Positions 12,217-23,600 of a DNA stretch of 64,000 bases are shown piece after piece (position 1 is the stretch's first letter; every line of letters starts with the position of its first letter). Made by a program: the position numbers and the translations under genes. Under the pieces are notes generated by a model that did not search any database, was not told the origin of the DNA, and was given only the letters and a program-made list of their open reading frames with translations. The DNA comes from Ditylenchus dipsaci (lineage: Eukaryota; Nematoda; Chromadorea; Rhabditida; Anguinidae), in contig SADC01000105.1 in the NCBI GenBank assembly GCA_004194705.1, positions 124,001 to 188,000 of the forward strand, read 5' to 3'.

Positions 12217-12905
12217 TTTCAAGAAAAATACTAGCTTAGGCTGAACTTCGTTATACCACATCCTACTAAAAGTTGATTTTGACCACTTATTCGTGCTTTT
12301 CAGGTCGTAATTAGTCCAAAAAAACATGTTTTTGGAATTGGGAAGGATTTTTTCAAGAAAAAAATTTATGACCAAAAATTGACTTTTTGCCATGGGGACC
12401 AAGCTAAACCATCATAAAGAGGTACCCAGACAGCCCAAAAAGATGGGATTCGAACATAGTTTTGTTGACTGGGGCCTACTGCAAAAAACTCTGGTATGTA
12501 TACATTTTTTATGCATCCAGAGTCACTTTCGAGTGATTTGCGTCTAAGGTATGTGGGTGTGCGCATCTCAACCCCAAGCAACCAAGCCCCGAAGGGTCGC
12601 AGGGGGCTTGGTTGGTTAGAGATGCGCGCACTCACTTACCTTAGACATAATTCCGAGTAAGATTTCTGATCAAAAATGCATTTAGAGACTATTTTTGCCT
12701 AGCTGCAGTGACTAAAACGGGGTAAAATGACCTTTTATGACCTCCAAGGCAAAAAGTCAATTTTTGATCAAAAAGTTTTTTCTCGAAAATTTCCTTCCCA
12801 ATCCCAAAAACATGTTTTTTCGACTAATTACGACCTGAAAAGCACGAATAAGTGGTCAAAATCAACTTTTGGTAGGATGTGGTATAACGAATTTCAGCCC
12901 TAGCT
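12217..12905. mobile_element. Palindromic element with GCGCATCTC core
   Basis: Long arms (about 180 bp) are inverted copies. The left contains CCACATCCTACTAAAAGTTG and CGTGCTTTTCAGGTCGTAAT, the right their reverse complements near 12840-12885. The centre, about 12520-12655, is GC-richer and itself palindromic: TAAGGTATGTGGGTGTGCGC pairs with GCGCGCACTCACTTACCTTA. The same core recurs at 29.3, 31.5-32.4, 35.7-36.2 and 36.8-37.4 kb inside different outer arms. Non-coding. Confidence 0.7.
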
Positions 12906-12996
12906 TATCTTATGCAAAAAAAACAATTAGTAAACAAAAATTGGTTTTTTTTATATCATCGTTTTGCTATCTTAGCAAACTTCTACGAAATGCTGA

Positions 12997-13178
12997 TACA
13001 GTGAACGCTCTTTATAAGGACAAAACCGCAAAAATGTGGCCAAAAGCTGTCCTTAAAACGAGGAGTTGTTATATAGAGCGTCAAATTCAGTACTTTTGAC
13101 CACTGCAGCTGAATTTTTTGTGTCCTTATATATAGAGTGTCCTTATATATAGCGTCCTTGTAACGAACGTCGACTGTA
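12997..13178. mobile_element. pogo/Tc1-like MITE remnant
   Basis: Begins TACAGTGAACGCTCTTTATA and ends ACGAACGTCGACTGTA. It is flanked by TA and contains GTCCTTATATATAG repeats. The CAGTCGA-type ends match the other pogo/Tc1-like palindromes in this window. The arms are too diverged to pair throughout. Confidence 0.5.
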
Positions 13179-13390
13179 CGTCGCTTGTGATCAAAGGCAT
13201 ATGCAGAAAAAATTTCAGAGGGGGGGGCTAAAGCCGCCAAAGGTTTACTTTACTTACATCTTTTTCGGCCTTTATCAGGGTTTTAATGAAATAAATAATT
13301 TCAAGGGGGTGGGGGTTTAGCCCGATTAGACTTCTTCCCCTGGATAGGTATATCAAACTTCTGCAGCCAGCAAACATGAAGTAACAAAAA

Positions 13391-13656
13391 CCTACAGGCC
13401 GTCTCAAAAGTATTGGGTATTTTTCGAAAATTTTGTGTAGGTAGCCCCTTGCCCGGTGGATTCCCGATTTTTTCGAAAATCTCCACAAAAGCATTATTTA
13501 GAGAACACAGAAAATTGTTTTTTTATTTTTCATCCCACTTCAGTTTAGAAGAAAACGATTTATAAGGCAGAGCAAGAAAATTTAAAAAACGAGAGATTTA
13601 GACAACTGTTGCGTGAATTTTCAAAAAATACCCAATACTTTTGAGACACCCTGTAT
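13391..13656. mobile_element. mariner-like MITE
   Basis: Ends are TACAGGCCGTCTCAAAAGTA at the left and TACTTTTGAGACACCCTGTA at the right, good inverted repeats bounded by TA. TACAGGGTGTCTC-type ends are characteristic of mariner-like elements. The interior, about 200 bp, is non-coding. No transposase is visible nearby. Confidence 0.65.
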
Positions 13657-13659
13657 ATG

Positions 13660-16600
13660 CATTCATTATAAGGACATCTTATGTTATAATTAATAAGTGA
13701 AAAAAGATTTGAACTGCGATTTTAGTGTACGATATTTATTTTAAAGCTAGCGTGCTGATGATAAAAAAAATTAGAATATTTTTCAGTCTAGTCTTGACAG
13801 CTACTCTTGTGACAATAAAACAGTGGTAGTCTCTTAATTACTAATCTTCCAGTAGGTTACACAAACAAACTAAAAATGCAAATTTAATCAATAAATTATG
13901 CTATTGTTATAAAAAAAGTGTATGATGTTGTTGCATCACATATGCCTTAAATAAGGCACCTATTTTTTTATTAATATTTCAAAACGACAATAACCACAAA
14001 TATTATTTATAAATTTATTTATTAAAATTTACTTATTCATCCTTGCATTAACTAGCTACCTGTCAAAAACTTGCATGTGCAATTGTCAATAACACAGAGT
14101 TGCTTTTCTAAATCCAGCCCTAAGAGATTTTCCGCACCATGAAATTGGAACAAGTAAAAAGAGTAGCCCACAAACTAAACAACAAATTAATTCCGGGAAG
14201 GAGCTTTTAAGGCCATCTGAGCTTTATTTATTTTTTGGACTAGCAACTAGAAAGACAAATTGTGAACGTCTATAAATTTGTCTGTTTGGACGTATTTGAT
14301 GATTTGGGAAGTCCCCAGTGAGCTAACCCAGTCCTTTTTGATGGATCTCTAGTCGGTGAAATTGGGTGATTGATTACTAACCGAAAAAATAAATGTGATA
14401 TATGGATTTTTGGTTTTATTTACCTTCTTGTTGTTTTTGATTTAAGCATGTCAGACATTTTTTTAATTTTTTAAGGGGCATACCAGCTTGTTTCACTGCA
14501 AATAAAGCGAGGATCTGCAATTTTCCGAAAAACTTTCTTGTTTCATGTCGAATCTGATATTTATGACCTTATCCTACTTTTAAAAAGTAGGCAGAAAACT
14601 TTCGTCGCATCGAGTGGAACGCTTATAGAAAACAGTCAACAGAGACATAAATTTCTGGTCCCCGCTTTAAGACTACAAAGACGGTTTGTAACTTTGGTGC
14701 GTACTTGTGCAGAATTTCACGCTGAACAAGACAATTTCTACATTTTTTCAGAACTGAAAAAAAATACTGGCAAAAAGGCTTTTGAACTAAGGTCCTTTTC
14801 GGGGTGTTGAAAAATAGCAACTTTTTATAATTTTATGCGTGTTAAATATTTTGTAAGGTTTTTAGTGCTTATTCTATGCCATTTGACGCGCAATTCAATG
14901 CTCTTTCTATCGTGTGTAAACTTATATGGTCATCCTGGACAATATATACGTAAAGTTGGCTGATATTTATAAAGCTAGCCATTTTTAAAAAATTCGGTTT
15001 TCAAAAAGTCGGAAAAAATCCTCATGAGCTGCATTTTCACGAGAAAGAGAAGCTACTTGAAGCAAAGAAAAATCAGAAGAAATAGTGACAACACGATGTG
15101 ATTTATGTGCAAGGGGTATGGGTGGTAAAAAGAGAGCCAGTTCCAAGCGTCGAATTTTCTCTTGTTCATTATGTCTCAACCACTGCTCCAAAGAAAAACC
15201 GTCATTTTGCGTCAAGTGTGCTGCTACACTAACAGTGTGAGGATAAATGAGAGTTGTACTGTTCCAATAAAGACTTCTTTATAAAAAGATTTTCTAATGC
15301 ATAATTTTGTAGCGAAGACACTCGGGAATCTGAAAACACTAAAATATTAGACAAACTGCTGCTGTGAGCAAACTTACGGACCAGCGAATGAAAAAAAATG
15401 ACTTCTGAAAAATGGGTACCCCTTGAATATGTGCCAAATTTTTCTAGAACCCCTTATGTTAACTCTAAAGTTTTACACTTTCCAGAAAGGATATTCGAAT
15501 GCGCATTAAAAGATTTATCATGATCCATATTAACCCTGGAAAATATCGTGACACAAATCAAATTTAGGAAAGTACTCATAAGGGAACATATCAAACTGTA
15601 TGATTCGATTCAAAAAATTCTGACAACGCTATCTTGTAGATCATAGCCGATTTACTATATGAACTTTAATTAGTTTTGGCGAACAGACAAGAGACTGGAG
15701 ACTTGAAAAAATGTAAAAATAGGTCAAAATTGCTTTTCACAAGCCTTTTTGACGCTACTTTTTCTGAGTTTTTTAATTACATTAACATCATCGTGTTCAG
15801 CGAGAAATTCTGCACAATCAAGCACCAAAGTTACAAACCGTCTTTCTAGCGTTAATTGCAGTGTAACGCGCTGGTATGTTCTTTTAAACCGATTGAAAAG
15901 ACCCTTCCGAAAGCTGCCACACCCTGTATTTCAAAAAAAAAATATTTAAAATTTTATCCGAAAATTTTCTGGCTACTTCATTAATTTAGTGAATAGAGTT
16001 TTTAAATATTTTTTCTATTATCTATAGAGTCTTTGTATAATATTTTTGGCTGAAGGCATTGTTTAATAGATAGGGTAATAGTCAAGTAGTGGCAATAAAA
16101 GAATACCTAAACACTTTTATTTATTCTTTTTTTTTATTCGAATAAGGTTTGCTCTTTTCAGAGTGTTCGTTTCAAATTAGCTAAACGCCGACTTTGTCAA
16201 ATTTAAGCTAAAATATTTTTTAAATATATACTTTATTTGAGAAAATTTAAGTTAAAACATTTTCTAGTTATTAAACTTCAGGTTTTTTGAATTTTTCTAA
16301 TATGCTTTAAAGGGTGGGGCACACATCAAGATGCGAAAATTTTGAACTCTCAGGTTCGATTCCCAGTGAGTGCATAATCTATTTTTTTGTTCTTTATTTC
16401 AGTAAGTTCACTGACTTCTAAGGCTAAGAACTATTGAGCAAGCAATTGCAATCATTTCCAGCACTGCTTTGCTGTCAGCAAATGCCCTAATTTTGCAATT
16501 TCACGCAAATGACTATCAAATAAAGGGAAACTAGCCAAAATGATGCCCGCTCAGTTTTATATAGCCTGAACTTCTAATTTAACTTCAAATTTATTTATTT

Positions 16601-16990
16601 GTCAACGCGTTTAGTCACTTTATAGAGCCATAATTTCATGGAGAATCAGATATAAATTTCTCCACAACAAAATCACTTCAGAAAAACAAGAAAGCTAGCG
16701 AAGGTTTCACCAAAGAACAATAGAGTATTTTTGAGGGGCAGGATTTCGGTATTATTTTGGCACTGACGTTTTTTTGCAATTTCAATTCACATGATAATTT
16801 ACAACCATATACTGAAATTCGAAGCCTCAAATTGAAGCCTAGAATCTTGGCTACCTTTCGGTATATGAAACGTGTGACTCGCAGCACAAAGTCAGAAAAT
16901 ATTAATTGAGCTAGTCAAAGAAAATAACCATTCCGTAAATTAACCTATTTTAGCCTGGATACAAGATCCAAATTTTCAAACGGATAATCA
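13660..16990. other. Gene-free, AT-rich stretch
   Basis: I see no exon with family resemblance. Segments near 14660-14730 and 15790-15850 are inverted copies (AGACGGTTTGTAACTTTGGT against ACCAAAGTTACAAACCGTCT), so roughly 14.5-15.9 kb may be one larger decayed palindromic element. A lone B-box-like CAGGTTCGATTCCCAG lies at about 16351. Open frames here look accidental. Confidence 0.55.
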
Positions 16991-16994
16991 TTTT

Positions 16995-17130
16995 TATGGC
17001 GCAAATTTACTTTATTATGGCGCAAATACACTTTTTATTGGCGCAAATATTTTTTGGCGCAAATAAACTTCTTTTTGGCGCAAATACACCTTTTTATGGA
17101 GCAGATTTACTTTTTTTGGCGCAATTTCAG
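16995..17130. repeat. Tandem repeat of TTTTTGGCGCAAAT
   Basis: At least six imperfect copies of a roughly 20-27 bp unit with TTTTGGCGCAAATACACTT as core run head to tail. Divergence between copies suggests an old minisatellite. It is followed directly by a second array with a different unit. Confidence 0.75.
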
Positions 17131-17204
17131 TAAACTTGCACTAAATTTTAGTAAATTTGTGCTAAGAAAAAGTGAATCTGCGTCATAAAAAAGGGCAAAA
17201 CTTT

Positions 17205-17335
17205 TTTTTGACCCAGATTCACTTTTTTTTACCCAGATTCACTTTTTTCTGTCCCAGATTTGGTTTGTCCCAGATTCATTTTTTTTGACCCAGATTCACT
17301 TTTTTTTGACCCAGATTCACTTTTTTCACTTTTTT
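17205..17335. repeat. Tandem repeat of TTTTTGACCCAGATTCAC
   Basis: About six copies of a 20-25 bp unit (TTTTTTGACCCAGATTCACT, with a TGTCCCAGATT variant). Both this and the preceding array share the frame of a poly-T run followed by an 11-13 bp word, so they may have a common origin. Confidence 0.75.
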
Positions 17336-17812
17336 TTGAAAAGGTGTAAAGTGTGCAAGTAAAACCGGGCCATTGATAAGAAATAAAGAGGTTTATTTAA
17401 CTAGTATAACGCACTATATTTAATATAATTAGGACGGTTTAACACACAATATAAAATACACAAGTCCGGCCACACAATTTTGGTAGAGCACAAAAGGGGA
17501 GCCAACCTGGAGCTGGGTTTCCCAAGCCCAAGACTGACTCCGGTCGGTGGGAGAGAAGTTGGTGAGATTGTTAGGGGAGGGGCTTCGCCCCCTCTCCTAT
17601 CAATCTCATCATATTCTCTCCCTTCGGTTAACACTTACGTGTCAGGTGTTAAAAAGGATGTGCACCCACTGGCAATCAAACTTGAGAGTTCAAAATATTC
17701 GTGTCTCGATGTTTACCCCACATCGAGATGCGCCTTTGAGAACATGTTTTTTTGCAGCAGCATTTTCAAAATTGAAATGGGCCACGACATTATTCTTTTT
17801 TCTACAGTCGCC

Positions 17813-18226
17813 TCTCGCTATAACGGCACCCCCAAAAGTTCGTTCCCATCTAGGGTCCGACACTTTTTTAACCTAATTTTTGAACAATTTCGCCAGTTTT
17901 GTTTTTACAGTCTGGTCGGAAATATCGTGAGGATTTCGATTTTGCCGATCGCTTTTTGAAAAGAAAAAAATTTGGGTTAAAAAAGCAAACATTCAATATA
18001 ACGGCACCCTTTTTGAAAAAGGGGTGCCGTTATATCGAATGTTTGCTTTTTAATGATGAAATTGCAGGATTTTTAAAAAACGATCGCAAAATCGGAATCC
18101 TTACGATATTTCCGACCAGATTGTTAAAACAGAACTGGCAAAATTGTTCAAAAATTGGGTTAAAAAAGTGTCGGACCCTAGGTGGGAACGAACTTTTGGG
18201 TGCCGTTATAGCGAGAGGCGACTGTA
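17813..18226. mobile_element. pogo/Tc1-like MITE, near-perfect palindrome
   Basis: Ends TACAGTCGCCTCTCGCTATA and TATAGCGAGAGGCGACTGTA are perfect inverted repeats with TA at both borders. The complementarity continues inward (AACGGCACCCCCAAAAGTTC against GAACTTTTGGGTGCCGTTAT, then GGTCCGACACTTTTTTAACC). The whole 414 bp could fold as one hairpin. Apparent open frames inside are repeat translations. Confidence 0.8.
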
Positions 18227-18229
18227 CTC

Positions 18230-19480
18230 TTTAAAAAATATAATAAAAAAATAACTCTACATGGGGTGCTGAATCGGTAAAATATGCGAAAAGGTTGTGG
18301 TATTCTGTTTTCAAAAAGATTTTAAAATATCCAAAATTTGAAATCGATTACTTTTTTTACTTTATATTCGTGATTTTTACCGATTTGTCGCACCATGTCT
18401 AGTCTTGTAAAAAATTCTGGGAATACTACTGAGTTTAGAGGCCATGGTGCTTCGAAATGCACTCTCTTTTACCCCTATAAAAATTTCATGTAACTGGAAA
18501 AACTTATATAATCTGCTGTTTACACACTTATGTTACTGACTTTCACATGTTATTCCTAAAATATACTTTATTTTACAAACATGTACTTTCCTCAAAACTT
18601 TGAAATAAGAGCCTTTTATGCCTTTTTGCCCAAGTAAAGCCTCATATTATAATTTAATTGTAATTGTTTTGTTTCTCAAATATAAGTACTAATGTAACTT
18701 AATTAAATTCTAGATTAAAATTTTAAATTTTTATAATTTTTACAGAAGTAGTTTGTTAAAAACTTCTTTTCGTATACTTTTTCATATTTTGATGTGTGTC
18801 GTTTAATTAGTTTGGCGCAAGTAGAAAATCAGAGGGTTTTTTTGCCTTAGCACCGCTGTTGTTTTTTATTCTGGTTTTTTGGGATTAGGTATAGGATAGG
18901 CTAGACATGCGTATTTTATTATGGACTTAAACATGAGTCTAAGATATATATTAGGGAAAGGGCCGTTTCGCAATCGAGACATTATAGTCAAATTGGAAAG
19001 AAGAATGCATACTTTTTTCTAAAAAATGGGCTGAATTCTAACCGGCACCCCCACTCGATTGCACTTCTCACTCCCAACTTTCCCAACTTAACTGCGTCCA
19101 GCTCCCCATTGCGTCCGGGTGAGGCTGGTCTCGACATTATAATTAACGCTCTCCATTGCGTCCGCCTGTTAAATTAGGGACAAAACGTGAAAATGGGTTG
19201 TAAAAGCCAATTATTTTTATATGTTCTGCAAGGAAAACATTGTTCACAACATTGTTTTTGCACTGCCAGTGTTCTTTCCGTTTTCTGAAATTTTGTGATC
19301 GTGTAGTTTTTTTGTGATCATATAGTTATTGCATACCGTAATTTCTCTAATAACTGCCCCGGGGCGCGTTTATTTTCCAATCCTACTACATCAGAAGGAG
19401 GAAGTCACAATCTATTAGTGGAAATACGGTAGTTATTGTTCTTGTCAAAATTCCGTTTATTAACTCTTAGCTCAACTCCT
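18230..19480. other. No recognised gene
   Basis: AT-rich sequence with a small inverted element at about 19335-19434 (ACCGTAATTTCTCTAATAAC against CTATTAGTGGAAATACGGTA). Its ends resemble those of the elements at 21.1 and 32.6 kb. No exon could be supported. Confidence 0.5.
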
Positions 19481-19725
19481 GGCAAACGAAGAGTGATCAC
19501 TCTGGAAACATAGAAGAAAATCATCGAAGCTTTGCCTGGAGAGAATCGAGAAGAGCTGAGCAAGGATTTCTTTGTAGTCTCTTTTATTCCCCAGGGGGAT
19601 TATTTTTCAACCCATGAAAAGTTTTCAAATTGTAAATCAAAAATGGCCTTACAGTCAAACCTCGATATGGTGACACTCCAATACAGTGACACCTCCAAGG
19701 GGTGTCACTATATCGAGGTTTGACT
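19481..19725 (+). pseudogene. pogo/Tigger-type transposase N-terminal relic
   Basis: The translation from 19481 reads GKRRVITLET, then an in-frame stop at 19511-19513, then KKIIEALPGENREELSKDF. This follows the CENP-B/pogo N-terminal helix-turn-helix pattern (basic residues, LTLEEK, IIE, later LAKKF). The frame then runs into a small palindrome at about 19648-19730 (CAGTCAAACCTCGATATGGT against TATCGAGGTTTGACTG) with pogo-like CAGTC ends. It is broken by the stop and by loss of the rest of the gene. Confidence 0.55.
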
Positions 19726-20657
19726 GTAACTCTTTGAATATGATGCAAATTTTCCGAATGCAAATTTAGTCAAATGCGAATGTCTCGAATGCGAAACAGC
19801 TGTTAACCATGTATATGCATTTTATGAGATACGCTGGCCTACCTGCCCAACTTTTTTTCAACAGGAGGATCAAGGCATGAAAAACCCCCTGATTTTCTAC
19901 TAGGGCCATTATTTTTTATCTTTCAATTTTTAATTTTTTTTCATTTTTTGAAAAAATACTGCAAAATGTTGGAAGTATTTTTTCTTGGCACTAAATGTAT
20001 GCGAAAGGGTAAACATGTTGGAGTAATTGAGTCAAACACACACATTTTTGATGGGCAAGAAGAGGCAAGGAATACAGAGCTCTCAAAATCTTAAAAGAAT
20101 GCTTTTTGGCAATATAATCTTTGGTTTCACATGCAGTTCGAGAATAGATTTTGAAATCTATTTTCGCTTTCTTCACCTCACAAAATTAGATTTTCAGTGA
20201 TCCTTTTAAAGTTTCAGGCCTTGCATTTTTGCTTCTTTAAAAAATAATTGTTGGTGATACCGAAAAATCAAATTCTATACAACATTTTTTAGTCATCACA
20301 GTGTGACCTCAAAAGTTGGTATCCTTACTTATTATGCGTATTGAGCTTGAAGTTTGTGTGTTTTTAACTCACCCACGCTAATTAGGCTGATGCTCACTTG
20401 TTTTTTTCGAGCAGCAAGCCTGGAGAAGAAATCGGAGAAAAAGTTTGGTCAAACAATTCACTGAAAAATTGTTCTCTTCAACAGGATTTTTTTCTCTTAA
20501 AAGACACTTGATTATTTTATGAAAATTTTACTAATCTGTTAAAAAATATTCAATTATATTCAACTTTTTTTACGGCAAATATTTTTGAACACTATATTAT
20601 ATGTCTATTGATTTGTCAAAAAATAAATTGCACTTTTCCAGCTGTAATATATTACAG

Positions 20658-23600
20658 ATGTCTTGTTTCTCAAACAGATTCAAACTACTACTCACAGCCA
20701 GTTTGTGTGTGTTGCTTGAAGGTATGCTTAACTTTTTCAAATCAAATAGCTTTGAGTGTTTAAAGGAACTGTTGAAATTAGTAGTGCAGTGTTGGTACCC
20801 GAGCAGTGGTGTACAAAGAAATTTGCAAAGGAATTGGCGACAAAGTTTTTTGAGGCCATTTTATCCAGTGCTCGTTCATTTTCGAGGCTATTTTTTAATT
20901 TTTTTTCTGGAGGCTGGCTAAAAAATGAGCAAAATTAAGAATAAAAACAGAAAAACATTAACAGAAAAAAAAACGACCATGAAACTCAGCGATTAGTGGT
21001 GCCCGTGGCCACCCTCTGCTTAACACACCGCCTCCAGCCTACAATACCTCGTCTGCGATCGTCACTGTGTCCGCGAGTCGGACAAAATAACAAGGATTAC
21101 TGTATTTACTCTAATAGAGCCAAATCTGGCTGTATTTTTCTGTATTAAAATCTTGAAATCATTAATTAAAAATGGTCCTAACTCTAAAATCTTAGTCAAA
21201 AACGAGGGGGTCTGGCTCTATTAGAGTAAATACGGTATGTAAACAAGGAACCCAAGCTACAGTCTGACACAAAAAATGGGAATATACAGCACTACTCGCG
21301 GTTTACTGCTCGTAAAATATGGTAATTGGACATTTAGAATAAATTCTGCTAAATTTCCGCCGGATGAAAATTTTGAGCTGATTTTTTCAGGACCTGTTGA
21401 CATGCCTAAGAGGAACTAGTCCTGAAAAAATCAGCTAAATGGGTTAAGAAAATTTCCTCTGGCGGACATTTAGCAGAATTTCTGTTAAATGTGCGGTTGC
21501 CGTAAAATATATTAGACAAACTTCATTATTCATTCCGTGGCTTTGGTTGAATTGTTACATTCGATACCGATATAACGGCACCCTCGCTGTTTTTGAAGTT
21601 TGGCTGCCAACAGAGAAACACGACAAAAGACCGCTACCCCTGGCATAATGGCACCCGCTATAACGGCACTCCCGATACTAAAAAGCCGGTCCCAATCAAA
21701 AAAAAATACCCGCGAAATAACGGCACTATTCTGTTTTGCACAACAAATTCAGATTTCAGCGTAATTTTCGCAGATTAAATTTGAATTTTAATGAAATTTA
21801 TATGAAATTTGCTCATTTCTAGTCTTACCCTTCTATTTAAGCTCTGTTTTTGCTCTTTGTTGTCTGTTTTCTGCTTGATATCAAAAAACACACAATTTTG
21901 GCTAAATAGTGTGGTAAATAAGACACCCCCGATATAACGTCACCTTTGACCGATCCACAAGGGTGCCGTTATATCGGCACTGGACTGTATCACAGTAAGT
22001 AGGTGACTAAAAAAAGTTTATCCTCAAAGTCTAAAAGCCCAAGCCTACTAAACCTTGTAATTTCAAGAAAACATTAATTTTGGCATAAATCATTATAGAT
22101 GTCAAAAGTTAATCTAATAAAAGTGATTTTTTAGCCACACACTCTTCTCTAATGAACAAACTCTTTTCCAACTACGACAAGAAGATCAGACCTTATGCTG
22201 ATAATAAAACAGCAGTGCATGTGCAAATGACCATTGTCTTGGGTATTCTTATAGAAATGGTAATTCTCTAAATATACTAGGGATTGTGAAACGAGCATAT
22301 GCTCGAGCATATAAATATGCTCGAGTACATTGGTGTATATACTCGGCTTATTAAATCAAGTATTTTCGATTGAAAGATTTTTTCGTATTTAGCAAAATTT
22401 TAGATAATTAAAGTGGGATATTTTTTTTAATTGAAACTTAAAATTGTCCCAGCACAAAAAAACCGTTTTTAGTAAACAAATAGCAGATTTCTGTTTTTCA
22501 TGCAGTCAAATCTCGATACACAGGCCCACTTTAACTGTGCAATTAACTGAACAGCCACAGTCAGTGATCGTCTGATACAAGCAATATGCTCAAATATGCA
22601 CGAAAAACGAGCAAATGCTCGAGCATATGCTTGAAATCAATCTGCTGGTCAGCGATTTCACAATTCTGAAATATACCTCACAAATTTGCCTTTACTCAAG
22701 TGTTTTAAAAGCTCTAGTTCTAATTTCGCCTTGATTTTCGTAAGATTTATTGTAACCTTTGAATTTTGTTGCTCTAAAAATCTTTTCGTAATAAAAAACG
22801 TGTTTTTGAAATAAAAACCACAGTCAAATTTATGAAAATAGAGGCAAAAACGCGAGTTAAAGTTCTGAAAAAACTGCTGAATAGTCATTTTTAGAAAGAA
22901 AATGAACAAGTCGCCTCTTATGTTATTTCTCATACACAAGTAATTGATTAACACATTTTATAAAAAAAATTGCAAAATAATTTGTATTGAAGAGATGGTT
23001 AGATCCAAATCTATCTTGGAGACCAGAAGATTTCAGCAATATTAAAGAATTAATAGTGCCTCACACTATGCTTTGGTTGCCTAAACTCTTTGTTTACAAC
23101 AGGTAACTCAATTTTTTTAAATTTTAATAAAGAACCTACTTCTTTCTACTCAAGCATGAGCACCAAAGAAATGCTAAGTGACGACAAATACGATGTGCGA
23201 ATCCAACACAATGGCCAAATAAAAATCAATATACCTCAGTATGTGAAGTGTATTTGCCGCCTTTCTATTGAGCAGTTTCCATTTGACACTCAATTTTGTG
23301 CTGTGGCTTTAGCTTCTCCACTACTCACAATACAGGAAATGGATGTGGAGTCTCATCCACCCCCTAAAGACTCATATTTTGCGGTTGGTTAATCTTTTTT
23401 ATAAAAAATATTCTTATAAATTAGACGCTTAAAAAATTTCTTGAAGGGGCTCCGTTCCGTCAAGCCCGATCCGTCAAATTCAGTTTTCTAAAACAGGAAA
23501 ATTTCCTGTCCGATACCGGTCCGCTTTTAAAAATAATTTTTCTTAGGATTAATTTTTTGACCAACCTTCTTCTAACACTAGCATCACTAAAAACACTTAA

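Noticed and set aside
14538..14810. 90-codon plus-strand open frame
   Set aside because: Lies in an arm of a decayed inverted repeat (partner near 15.8 kb) and shows no family signal.
17480..17959. 159-codon plus-strand open frame
   Set aside because: Runs from a GC-rich hairpin near 17573 into the pogo-like palindrome at 17813; no conserved motif and no exon phases.
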